From an uncultured Lachnospiraceae bacterium (lineage in GTDB: Bacteria; Bacillota; Clostridia; Lachnospirales; Lachnospiraceae): a DNA stretch of 26,445 nt. The notes beneath the pieces were generated by a model that was not told the origin of the DNA, did not search any database, and saw nothing but the letters and a program-made list of their open reading frames with translations. The translations under genes were made by a program, and so were the position numbers. Shown one piece after another: positions 7,901-14,389 of the stretch (within the stretch, counting starts at the first letter, position 1; the number at the start of each line of letters is the position of its first letter). The stretch spans positions 1 to 26,445 of the forward strand of contig URQQ01000054.1 of NCBI GenBank assembly GCA_900549995.1. The letters are read 5' to 3'.

Positions 7901-9178
7901 GCCGATATCGAGAATACAATCTACTTCAGGATCAAAGAAGGACGCAGCGTAATAGTGGGAAACTGTCTCAACCTCTCCTTCGTCCAGAAGAAGGGATGCC
8001 TTGATCAGCGCTTCGCCATATCCGGTGGAGCAGGAATGTACGATTTTTACGCCTTCCGGGAGTTTGCTGTAAATGTCCTGAATCGCATGGATCGTAGTTT
8101 TTAAAGGATCCCCGTCATTGTTATGGTAGAAGGAATAAAGAAGCGTTCCGTCTTCCGCGACAAGGGCTGCTTTGGTTGTCGTTGATCCTGCATCGATTCC
8201 GAGGAAACAGTCTCCACGGTAGGTGGAAAGATCTCTGACTGGCACCTGATGTTTCTTATGCCGTGTCTGGAATTCATTATACTCAGCTTCTGTGGCAAAG
8301 AGAGGATCGAGTCGGTCGACTTCGAAATCCATCTGAATGTGGCTTGCAAGACGCTTCTGTAAATCTGTCAGAGAAACTTCGACATCCCTTTTCGAATTCA
8401 TCGCAGATCCGATTGCCGCAAAGAGATGAGAGTTGACAGGTTCAATGGTATGTTCATCATCCAGCTTCAGGGTACGCACAAATGCAGCACGCAGCTCAGA
8501 AAGAAAATGAAGAGGTCCTCCCAGGAATGCTACGTGGCCGCGGATTGGTTTTCCGCATGCCAGGCCGCTGATGGTCTGATTGACAACTGCCTGGAAAATG
8601 GAAGCAGCCAGATCTTCTTTGGTGGCGCCTTCATTGATCAGAGGCTGAATATCGGATTTTGCGAAGACTCCGCAGCGGGCTGCGATGGAATAGATGGCTT
8701 TATAATCTTCAGCGTAATGATTCAGCCCTTCCGCGTCGGTCTGAAGAAGAGATGCCATCTGGTCGATGAATGATCCTGTACCGCCGGCACAGATTCCGTT
8801 CATGCGCTGTTCCACGTTGCCGCCTTCGAAATAGATGATTTTAGCATCTTCCCCGCCAAGTTCTATGGCAACATCTGTCTGTGGCGCATAGTCCTGAAGT
8901 GCTGTTGAGACAGCGATGACTTCCTGAACGAATGGAACCCCGAGATGTTTTGCAAGCGTAAGTCCTCCGGAACCTGTGATGACAGGGCATGCTTTGATGG
9001 GGCCTAACTTGTAAACTGCACGTCCGATCAGGTCAGACAATGTCTCCTGGATATTGGCAAAATGCCTTTCGTAGTCTGAGAAGAGAAGTTCCTTATTATC
9101 TGGGCTTAAAACAGCAATTTTAACGGTAGTAGAACCAATGTCTATACCTAGTGTATATAATTCTTGTAGTTGACTCAT
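4919..9178 (-). CDS. Giant acyl-CoA dehydratase activase-type protein: two ASKHA ATPase domains plus dehydratase-like C-terminus
   Basis: This 1419-residue protein belongs to the BadF/BadG/BcrA/BcrD-HgdC group, whose ATPases inject one electron into 2-hydroxyacyl-CoA dehydratases. The first ASKHA domain (about 8-260) starts with GIDIGSTTVK and has Cys130 (GICAGGTGSF) and Cys169 (AARCGVF). The second (about 325-580) starts with GIDAGSTTTKA and has Cys449 (EACSSGCGSF) and Cys488 (GTRCTVF). The 39-residue spacing equals that of the Fe-S ligands Cys127/Cys166 of HgdC. CRMCTNNC (611-618) plus Cys637 may bind another cluster. Residues about 675-890 resemble DUF2229, and about 1000-1400 resemble HgdB/FldB-like subunits with conserved cysteines (Cys1066, Cys1101, Cys1333, Cys1356, Cys1361). 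The start has TTAAGGAGCA 7 bases upstream. It stands alone with no dehydratase or CoA-transferase genes nearby, so substrate and role are unknown. Confidence 0.93.
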   Translation of the reverse strand: MSQLQELYTLGIDIGSTTVKIAVLSPDNKELLFSDYERHFANIQETLSDLIGRAVYKLGPIKACPVITGSGGLTLAKHLGVPFVQEVIAVSTALQDYAPQTDVAIELGGEDAKIIYFEGGNVEQRMNGICAGGTGSFIDQMASLLQTDAEGLNHYAEDYKAIYSIAARCGVFAKSDIQPLINEGATKEDLAASIFQAVVNQTISGLACGKPIRGHVAFLGGPLHFLSELRAAFVRTLKLDDEHTIEPVNSHLFAAIGSAMNSKRDVEVSLTDLQKRLASHIQMDFEVDRLDPLFATEAEYNEFQTRHKKHQVPVRDLSTYRGDCFLGIDAGSTTTKAALVAEDGTLLYSFYHNNDGDPLKTTIHAIQDIYSKLPEGVKIVHSCSTGYGEALIKASLLLDEGEVETVSHYYAASFFDPEVDCILDIGGQDMKCIKIKNQTVDSVQLNEACSSGCGSFIETFAKSLNYSVEDFAHEALFAKHPIDLGTRCTVFMNSKVKQAQKEGASVADISAGLAYSVIKNALFKVIKVSDASELGNRIVVQGGTFYNEAVLRSFETIAGCEAIRPDIAGIMGAFGAALIARERYEQCHKPTTMLSIEEINAFTYHTTMTKCRMCTNNCRLTINHFSDGRRFISGNRCERGLGKAKKSAEVPNLYDYKNERYFGYTPLEEEKAPRGTVGIPRVLNMYENYPFWFTFFNELGFRVVLSPFSNRKIYEMGIDSIPSESECYPAKLAHGHVEWLIEQGVNFIFYPCIPFERKEFADANNHYNCPIVTSYAENIKNNMDEITSGKVKFRNPFMSFESEETLASRLVEELSEEFQISPEEIKKAVHLGYEEQNNCREDMKRKGEETLKWLEDHGKKGIVLAGRPYHIDPEVHHGIPELITSYDIAVLTEDSISHLNPVERPLNVMDQWMYHSRLYAAANYVKTRDDLELIQLNSFGCGLDAVTTDEVSDILTDSGKIYTTLKIDEVNNLGAARIRIRSLIAAVRVRDQKQMKRDIVPSAIEKVPFTKEMRKDYTILCPQMSPIHFELVEPAFRASGYNVEVLPNDNKSAVDVGLKYVNNDACYPSLMVVGQIMQAILSGKYDTNKIAVIISQTGGGCRASNYIGFIRRALKKAGYPDIPVISVNLSGLEENPGFKITLPLALKGIYAVVLGDVFMRCLYRTRPYEVTPGSAEALHEKWKKECIRFVTKKYPSRSEFKRLCRGIIHDFDTLPMKEEQKPRVGVVGEILVKFLPAANNYLVDLLEKEGAEAVVPDLLDFFLYCFYNSNFKAEKLGKKKSTARMGNLGIKALEWFRAPATKAFEASKHFEAPAHIEDLATMASDIVSVGNQCGEGWFLTGEMLELLHNGVNNIVCTQPFACLPNHVVGKGVIKELRHEHPLSNIVAIDYDPGASEVNQLNRIKLMLSTAQKNMNSITE

Positions 9179-9195
9179 GTTTTATGCTCCTTAAT

Positions 9196-9245
9196 CTAAA
9201 ATAAATCGATACCTGAATTGGTTGTTTTCAATGGTTTTATCCTCC
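9196..9245 (-). other. Possible leader peptide ORF upstream of the activase gene
   Basis: A strong GGAGG (9241-9245 on the - strand) stands 9 bases before a TTG that opens an 11-codon frame, MKTTNSGIDLF, ending with TAG at 9196-9198. It lies inside the predicted leader, between the promoter and the real ribosome binding site of the activase gene (9185-9194). No other reading frame explains this Shine-Dalgarno sequence. It could be a translated leader controlling the downstream gene, or chance. Confidence 0.3.
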
Positions 9246-9298
9246 GATTCGAGGTATTGTTACTTATTATAATGTAATTCTAGATTACAACAGTCTAC

Positions 9299-9327
9299 AT
9301 TATACGACAAATATTGAAAAAACTCAA
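9299..9327 (-). promoter_or_regulatory. Promoter of the activase gene (- strand)
   Basis: On the - strand, TTGAGT (9322-9327) and a perfect TATAAT (9299-9304) are 17 bases apart, giving a leader of about 110 bases before ATG 9178. A second TATAAT lies at 9266-9271 with only weak upstream hexamers and could be an alternative start. The remainder of the 9179-9532 gap is AT-rich and holds the opposing promoter at 9413-9441. Confidence 0.65.
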
Positions 9328-9412
9328 TTGAAAATAATGGACAATCTTTTTTGTGACACCTGAAAAAATTTGTACTATATATGTTAAAAAGTTGTAAACT
9401 TGATGGATTGAA

Positions 9413-9441
9413 TTGACAAACATAAGCCGTGAAGGTACAAT
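9413..9441 (+). promoter_or_regulatory. Consensus promoter of the rhomboid-like/pyk operon
   Basis: A perfect TTGACA (9413-9418) is followed after exactly 17 bases by TACAAT (9436-9441), one base off consensus. Transcription would start near 9448, leaving an 85-base leader before ATG 9533. It is one of the strongest promoters in the window. Confidence 0.8.
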
Positions 9442-9532
9442 TACTAGTGTTATTCCAATCTGATACTCTGGGAAAGTTTTGGAAGTATCGTTTTTTTGGT
9501 ATTATCAATTATATATAAGGAGTCGTAAATTT

Positions 9533-10369
9533 ATGAATTGGTTGAATAGGTTAGAACGTAAATTCGGCAGGCATTCTGTTCCGAATCTGACATTTGGCCT
9601 GATCGTGTGTTATGCCGTAGGTTATGTGATTGCACTCTTTCTGCCTAATTTTCTGTCTTATCTGACATTGGAACCATATCTGATTCTGCATGGACAGATC
9701 TGGCGCCTTGTAACGTGGATCTTTGTACCCGCAGGCGGAAGTATTATAGGTATCGTCATTATGATGTTCTTTTACTATTCGATTGGGCGTCAGCTGGAGA
9801 TGACCTGGGGAGAATTCCGGTATAATATTTACATTTTTGCAGGTATTATATTCACAGTAATCGGTGCTTTTGTGTTATATTTTCTGACCGGTTCTGTTTA
9901 TCTTGGATTTTATTTCACGCCGTATTATCTGTATCTGTCCATTTTCCTTGCCTTTGCGGCATGTTATCCGAACATGGAGGTGATGCTTTATTTTATCCTT
10001 CCAATCAAAATGAAGTGGATGGCGGTTGTATATGCAGTTGTGGTAGGATATGATTTGCTCAGGGGAAATATTGCAATCCGGGTGGCGATTATCGCTTCGC
10101 TTCTAAACTTTATCATTTTCTATTTCTCATCCAGGAATATGAAACCATATTCTCCGAAAGAACAGAGAAGAAAGAAAAAGTTCCATCAGGAAGTAAACAA
10201 AGCGAGAATGGCTGCTAACAATGCCGGCCCCGGACCACACCACAGATGTGCAGTGTGTGGACGAACGGAGCTGGATGATCCAAAACTCGAATTTCGGTAT
10301 TGTTCAAAATGTAATGGAAACTATGAATATTGCCAGGATCATTTATTTACACACCAACACGTCAAATAG
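9533..10369 (+). CDS. Rhomboid-like membrane protein without protease residues, with C-terminal zinc ribbon
   Basis: The 278-residue protein has about six hydrophobic segments (roughly 18-40, 66-84, 98-118, 126-146, 149-172, 178-198). The GQIWRLVTWIFV stretch (54-65) resembles the loop and WR motif of rhomboids. The catalytic GxSG serine and the partner histidine are not visible: the expected helix reads YLYLSIFLAFAACYPN. It is probably a pseudo-protease that binds or sorts membrane proteins. After a basic stretch (209-226) comes a cytoplasmic zinc-binding tail with Cys239-x2-Cys242, Cys257-x2-Cys260 and Cys267-x2-His270. ATG 9533 is preferred over an ATG at 9479 because TAAGGAG lies just upstream at 9516-9522. 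It shares a promoter with pyk, which starts 30 bases after its stop. The function is unknown. Confidence 0.82.
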   Translation: MNWLNRLERKFGRHSVPNLTFGLIVCYAVGYVIALFLPNFLSYLTLEPYLILHGQIWRLVTWIFVPAGGSIIGIVIMMFFYYSIGRQLEMTWGEFRYNIYIFAGIIFTVIGAFVLYFLTGSVYLGFYFTPYYLYLSIFLAFAACYPNMEVMLYFILPIKMKWMAVVYAVVVGYDLLRGNIAIRVAIIASLLNFIIFYFSSRNMKPYSPKEQRRKKKFHQEVNKARMAANNAGPGPHHRCAVCGRTELDDPKLEFRYCSKCNGNYEYCQDHLFTHQHVK

Positions 10370-10399
10370 ATTAATTTCTAGCAGAGAGGAAACAAAAAT

Positions 10400-11839
10400 A
10401 TGAGGAAAACAAAAATAATTTGCACAATGGGACCAAACACAAATGACCGTGAGATGATGAAAAAGCTTGTAGAGAATGGTATGAATATTGCAAGATTCAA
10501 TTTTTCTCATGGAGATCACGAAGAGCAGAAAATGCGTATGGATATGCTGAAATCGGTTCGTGAAGAAGCAGGGAAGCCGGTTGCAATCCTTCTCGATACA
10601 AAGGGGCCGGAGATTCGTACCGGGGTTCTGGAAGACGGGAAAAAAGTAACACTGAAGGAAGGAGAGCTTTTTACGCTCACGACCGATGATGTTGTTGGCA
10701 ATTCTTCGAAAGTATCAATTACGTATGACGGACTGGTAGAGGATGTGGAAGTCGGAAGCAGAATTCTGATTGATGATGGTCTGATTGAACTGGAAGTGAA
10801 ACATAAAGATAATAGCAACATTGTCTGTAAAATAGTAAACGGCGGAGAACTTGGTGAGAGAAAGGGCGTAAATGTGCCGAATGTACCGGTACGTCTTCCT
10901 GCATTGACTGAGAAGGACCGCGAAGATATTATCTTTGGAGTTCAGCAGAAGGTTGATTTTATCGCTGCATCATTTGTCCGTTCCGTGGAGGGTGTACTGG
11001 AGATTAAAGCACTGTTAAAAGAGTGCGGTGCCCCATATATTCCGATCATTGCCAAGATTGAGAATGCAGAAGGACTGAAAAATATTGACGAAATCATCCG
11101 CTGTGCAGATGGAATTATGGTAGCACGTGGAGACCTTGGAGTGGAAATTCCGCCGGAAGAGGTTCCATATCTGCAGAAAATGCTGATTCAGAAATGTAAT
11201 GAAAACTATAAACCGGTCATCACAGCGACACAGATGCTGGATTCTATGATCCGTAATCCAAGACCGACAAGAGCCGAGGTAACTGACGTTGCGAATGCGG
11301 TATATGACGGAACAGACGCAGTCATGCTTTCCGGGGAGACTGCACAGGGAAAATATCCGGTAGAAGCGCTTCAGATGATGGTTCACATCGTTGAGAATAC
11401 GGAACAGCATCTGGACTATGACATTCTTCTTGAGAAGGCAAAAGAACACGGGAAAAAGAGTATCTCAAGTGCAATCGGCTATGCATCAGTTACATCTGCA
11501 TCGAACCTGAATGCAAAATGTATTGTAACTCCTTCTGTATCCGGGGCTACAGCGAGAGTTGTATCAAAGTTCAAGCCAAAAGCAGATATTATCGGAGTTA
11601 CGCCGAATGAGAGTACACTGCGCAGGATGCAGATTTACTGGGGAGTGACACCGGTGAAGTCATTCCAGGTGGATACGACAGAAGATATCTATACCGGAGC
11701 AGTAGATCTTCTTCAGGCAAAACAGATGATAGAGCCTGGTGATATCGTTATTATGACAGCGGGGATTCCGTCGCCAAATGTGAAAAAATCATCTCGTGAC
11801 GGGGTGAGCAACATGATGAGAATTGCAGTTGTTGAATAG
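10400..11839 (+). CDS. pyk: Pyruvate kinase
   Basis: The 479-residue enzyme converts phosphoenolpyruvate and ADP to pyruvate and ATP. Visible are the N-terminal TKIICTMGP, the active-site ring Arg32, Asn34, Ser36 and His38 (ARFNFSHGDH), and the signature IIAKIEN with Lys219 and Glu221. Asp245 (ARGDLGVEIP) and Thr276 (TATQML) complete the site, and the allosteric C-terminal domain follows. Length is that of the E. coli-type enzyme. The extra C-terminal phosphohistidine-like domain of many Bacillus-type enzymes (about 585 residues) is absent. The start has GAGAGGAAA upstream. It is cotranscribed with the pseudo-rhomboid gene rather than with pfkA, the more common partner in Firmicutes. A terminator follows. 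Confidence 0.98.
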   Translation: MRKTKIICTMGPNTNDREMMKKLVENGMNIARFNFSHGDHEEQKMRMDMLKSVREEAGKPVAILLDTKGPEIRTGVLEDGKKVTLKEGELFTLTTDDVVGNSSKVSITYDGLVEDVEVGSRILIDDGLIELEVKHKDNSNIVCKIVNGGELGERKGVNVPNVPVRLPALTEKDREDIIFGVQQKVDFIAASFVRSVEGVLEIKALLKECGAPYIPIIAKIENAEGLKNIDEIIRCADGIMVARGDLGVEIPPEEVPYLQKMLIQKCNENYKPVITATQMLDSMIRNPRPTRAEVTDVANAVYDGTDAVMLSGETAQGKYPVEALQMMVHIVENTEQHLDYDILLEKAKEHGKKSISSAIGYASVTSASNLNAKCIVTPSVSGATARVVSKFKPKADIIGVTPNESTLRRMQIYWGVTPVKSFQVDTTEDIYTGAVDLLQAKQMIEPGDIVIMTAGIPSPNVKKSSRDGVSNMMRIAVVE

Positions 11840-11880
11840 ATATAAGTGCGTTCTATAATATTGTGAATACGAAAAAAAGC

Positions 11881-11924
11881 AAAAGGGGTTTCGGACAGAT
11901 AAGTCCGGAGCCTTTTCTTTTTTC
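11881..11924 (+). terminator. Intrinsic terminator after pyk
   Basis: AAAAGG...CGGAC (11881-11896) pairs with GTCCG...CCTTTT (11903-11916), with a small internal mismatch and an AGATAA loop, followed by a T-rich CTTTTTT tract. It ends the pseudo-rhomboid/pyk transcript. Confidence 0.82.
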
Positions 11925-11941
11925 ATTCCTATGAATAATAC

Positions 11942-12000
11942 TTGACATTTACGGGGATATATTATACAGTGTTACTGAAAAGAACTACTAAATAACAGTG
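11942..12000 (+). promoter_or_regulatory. Promoter and possible operator of the TrmB-type regulator
   Basis: A perfect TTGACA (11942-11947) is followed at 17 bases by TACAGT (11965-11970), or at 15 by TATACA (11963-11968). Overlapping the -10, CAGTGTTA (11967-11974) forms an inverted repeat with TAACAGTG (11993-12000), matching at 7 of 8 positions. This placement suits autoregulation by the regulator encoded next. The promoter call is firmer than the operator call. Confidence 0.5.
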
Positions 12001-12017
12001 GATGGAGTACATAGAGG

Positions 12018-12731
12018 ATGGAACAGCAATTATTCATACAGCATTTAATGAGGTTTGGCCTCACAAGGCAGGAGGGGATGATCTATCTCTGCCTTCTGAC
12101 GGAAGGAAAACTGACTGGTTATGAAGCTGCCAAAATAACTGGAATTTCCCGGTCGAATGCCTATGGGTCGCTTGCGGCGCTGGCTGAAAAAGGGGCTGCC
12201 TATGTGGTGGAAGAGTCGGCGAAAAAATATATTCCGGTTCCGCTCTCTGAGTTCTGCGAGAACCAGCTCCGCTCACTCAGAGAGGAAAAGGAATGGATTC
12301 TTTCACACCAGCCAAGCCGAAAGGTAGATGAAGAAGGTTACATCACAGTTGACGGTGCAGTACACATTTTGAATAAAATCAGGAATATGCTCTCCAGAAC
12401 AGAAGAGAGAGTGTATATTGCAGCCGGATTTGAGAATCTGAAAACGGTGGAGCCAGAGATCGCCAGGCTTGTAAAGAATGGGAAGAAAGTAGTGATTATT
12501 ACAGATCATGAGCTTGTATTTACAGGGGCGGTCATATATCAGACAGAAAGCAGGGGGAATCAGATCGGGATTATCACCGATTCACGTTATGCGCTGACGG
12601 GGGAGTATGGAGACGGGAGCATGAATACCTGCCTGTACTCCGGACAGAAGAATTTTGTGGAATTATTTAAGACGGCGATGGCAAATGAAATAAAGTTAAT
12701 CGGATATACGAAAGGAGAGGGATTATCATGA
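12018..12731 (+). CDS. TrmB-family transcriptional regulator
   Basis: The 237-residue protein begins with a winged-helix domain (about 5-75). LMRFGLTRQEGMIYLCLL and the helix-turn-helix TGYEAAKITGISRSNAYGSLAALAEKG are typical of TrmB regulators. The rest (about 105-230) resembles the TrmB effector domain with a phospholipase D-like fold (TEERVYIAAGFENL, VKNGKKVVIITDH). Known TrmB proteins sense sugars, but the ligand here cannot be read from sequence. The ribosome binding site is modest: GGAG at 12004-12007, 10 bases before the ATG. The stop overlaps the start of the next gene in an ATGA, so the regulator and the decarboxylase homologue are made together, and the regulator probably controls its own operon. 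Confidence 0.85.
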   Translation: MEQQLFIQHLMRFGLTRQEGMIYLCLLTEGKLTGYEAAKITGISRSNAYGSLAALAEKGAAYVVEESAKKYIPVPLSEFCENQLRSLREEKEWILSHQPSRKVDEEGYITVDGAVHILNKIRNMLSRTEERVYIAAGFENLKTVEPEIARLVKNGKKVVIITDHELVFTGAVIYQTESRGNQIGIITDSRYALTGEYGDGSMNTCLYSGQKNFVELFKTAMANEIKLIGYTKGEGLS

Positions 12732-14011
12732 ATAAAAGACCATTTATAACGAAAGAACACTTAGAGGAAATTGTGAAGGAATACCCGACACCGTTCCATC
12801 TGTATGATGAGAAGGGCATCCGTAAAAATATGAAAGAGCTGAAGGAAGCATTTTCATGGAATAAGGGTTACAAGGAGTATTTTGCGGTAAAAGCAACACC
12901 TAACCCGTTTTTAATCAATATTCTCAGGGAATATGGCTGCGGCTGTGACTGTTCATCCTATACGGAATTGATGCTTTCTGAAGCGATCGGTGCAAAGGGC
13001 AGTGACATCATGTTCTCTTCCAATGCGACCCCGGCAGAGGAATATGCATATGCAGACCAGCTTGGGGCGGTGATCAATCTGGACGATATTACACATATTG
13101 ATTTCCTTGAGAAGACTATCGGGCATATACCGGAGACGATCAGCTGCCGCTATAATCCGGGCGGACTTTTCAAAATCAGCAATGACATTATGGATAACCC
13201 GGGAGATTCAAAATATGGAATGACTACAGAACAACTCTTTGAAGCATTTAAGATTCTGAAGAGCAAAGGCGCGAAAGAATTCGGTATCCATGCATTCCTC
13301 GCAAGTAATACCGTGACAAATGAATATTATCCAATGCTCGCCAGAACCTTGTTTGAAGTTGCTGTAAAGCTTCAAAAAGAAACTGGTGCTCATATTAAAT
13401 TCATCAACCTGTCCGGCGGTATCGGTATTCCATATCAGCCTGACCAGGATGCCAATGACATCCGGATCATCGGACAGAAAGTGCATGAAGTATACGATGA
13501 GGTTCTTGGAAGAGCCGGAATGGGAGATGTGGAGATTTATACGGAGCTTGGGCGTTTTATGATGGGGCCATATGGTGCCCTCGTCACGGAGGCAATCCAT
13601 GCAAAACATACCCATAAAGAATATATTGGATGTGATGCATGTGCCGTAAATCTTATGAGACCGGCAATGTACGGTGCATATCACCATATCACGGTGATGG
13701 GAAAAGAAGATGCTCCATGCGACCATAAATATGATATTACCGGATCACTCTGCGAGAACAATGATAAATTTGCAATAGACCGGATGCTCCCGGAGATCGA
13801 GATGGGAGACCTGCTTTATATCCATGATACAGGGGCACATGGTTTTTCCATGGGATATAACTACAACGGTAAGTTAAAATCAGCGGAAATCCTTCTGAAG
13901 GAAGATGGCAGTGCCCAGTTAATCCGGAGAGCAGAGACGCCGGCAGATTATTTTGCAACGTTTGACTGTTTTGATGTAGGAAAAAAGCTGATTGAGATGT
14001 CAGAGAAATAG
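12728..14011 (+). CDS. lysA: Diaminopimelate decarboxylase-family PLP enzyme (divergent)
   Basis: The 427-residue fold-type III (alanine racemase-like barrel) decarboxylase has the PLP lysine Lys55 in FAVKATPNP. It also has the glycine-rich phosphate loop SGGIGIPY, ELGRFMMGPYG in place of the usual EPGR, the catalytic Cys342 in CENNDKF, and a C-terminal GYNYNG. The expected reaction is decarboxylation of meso-diaminopimelate to L-lysine. The EPGR change and other departures leave room for another basic amino acid or polyamine precursor as substrate. The start overlaps the regulator stop by 4 bases, with AAAGGAGAGG upstream inside the regulator gene. Pairing with a TrmB regulator is unusual for lysine synthesis. 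No other lysine genes are nearby. A terminator follows at 14037. Confidence 0.85.
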   Translation: MNKRPFITKEHLEEIVKEYPTPFHLYDEKGIRKNMKELKEAFSWNKGYKEYFAVKATPNPFLINILREYGCGCDCSSYTELMLSEAIGAKGSDIMFSSNATPAEEYAYADQLGAVINLDDITHIDFLEKTIGHIPETISCRYNPGGLFKISNDIMDNPGDSKYGMTTEQLFEAFKILKSKGAKEFGIHAFLASNTVTNEYYPMLARTLFEVAVKLQKETGAHIKFINLSGGIGIPYQPDQDANDIRIIGQKVHEVYDEVLGRAGMGDVEIYTELGRFMMGPYGALVTEAIHAKHTHKEYIGCDACAVNLMRPAMYGAYHHITVMGKEDAPCDHKYDITGSLCENNDKFAIDRMLPEIEMGDLLYIHDTGAHGFSMGYNYNGKLKSAEILLKEDGSAQLIRRAETPADYFATFDCFDVGKKLIEMSEK

Positions 14012-14036
14012 TTTTTAATCAAGGAATAGTAATGGG

Positions 14037-14074
14037 TAGATGTGCCGTTTTATGAGATGGCACATCTATTTTTT
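14037..14074 (+). terminator. Intrinsic terminator after the decarboxylase gene
   Basis: TAGATGTGCC (14037-14046) pairs with GGCACATCTA (14059-14068) around a 12-base loop and runs into TTTTTT (14069-14074). Confidence 0.9.
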
Positions 14075-14100
14075 GGATGTCGTACTTTTGCTATATTGAT

Positions 14101-14135
14101 ATATGGAGAGGTGCATAATGAAGATAAAAAAATAG
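14101..14135 (+). other. Five-codon mini-ORF with ribosome binding site (possible gene relic)
   Basis: GGAGAGG (14105-14111) precedes an ATG at 14118 that opens MKIKK and stops at TAG 14133-14135, directly followed by a long hairpin. A start region joined to a terminator with almost no gene between them could be what remains after an internal deletion. A translated leader or chance are alternatives. Confidence 0.25.
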
Positions 14136-14182
14136 ATATTGGAATAATCTCTAACTTATAAGATTATTCCAATATCTATTTT
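14127..14182. terminator. 22-bp hairpin, terminator of tRNA-Leu
   Basis: The arms 14129-14150 and 14161-14182 are perfectly complementary over 22 bp around a 10-base loop. Read on the - strand, the hairpin follows the tRNA 3' end by 5 bases and runs into a T tract (A run 14127-14132 on +). It can also act on the + strand, where TTTTCC follows. Confidence 0.85.
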
Positions 14183-14187
14183 CCTAA

Positions 14188-14270
14188 TGCGGATGGTGGG
14201 ACTTGAACCCACACGAGGTCGCCCCCGCAAGATTTTGAGTCTTGTGCGTCTGCCATTCCGCCACATCCGC
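14188..14270 (-). tRNA. tRNA-Leu, anticodon CAA
   Basis: On the - strand the acceptor arm GCGGATG (14264-14270) pairs with CATCCGC (14189-14195), with discriminator A at 14188. The anticodon stem CAAGA/TCTTG holds the loop CTCAAAA, giving anticodon CAA (reads UUG). The T arm is GTGGG-TTCAAGT-CCCAC. A long variable arm makes it a class II tRNA as expected for leucine. The 3' CCA is not encoded. Confidence 0.96.
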
Positions 14271-14293
14271 ATGTCCTTCACAAGACGATTTTT

Positions 14294-14322
14294 ATTCTAT
14301 CATACTGCCGCCTGCTTTGCAA
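14294..14322 (-). promoter_or_regulatory. Promoter of tRNA-Leu (- strand)
   Basis: On the - strand TTGCAA (14317-14322) and TAGAAT (14294-14299) are 17 bases apart, with a TGA extended -10 next to the hexamer. The start would lie about 17 bases before the mature tRNA. The -35 lies inside an inverted repeat formed by GCCGCCTG (14307-14314) and CAGGCGGC (14354-14361), which is just past the MATE stop codon and may slow MATE readthrough into the tRNA. Confidence 0.75.
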
Positions 14323-14389
14323 GTAAAATATAATTCTTTTTACAAATTATTTTCAGGCGGCGGAATAAAATACATCTGTGAAACCATTT

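Noticed and set aside
9479..9532. Upstream start for the rhomboid-like protein
   Set aside because: No ribosome binding site precedes ATG 9479, while TAAGGAG directly precedes ATG 9533.
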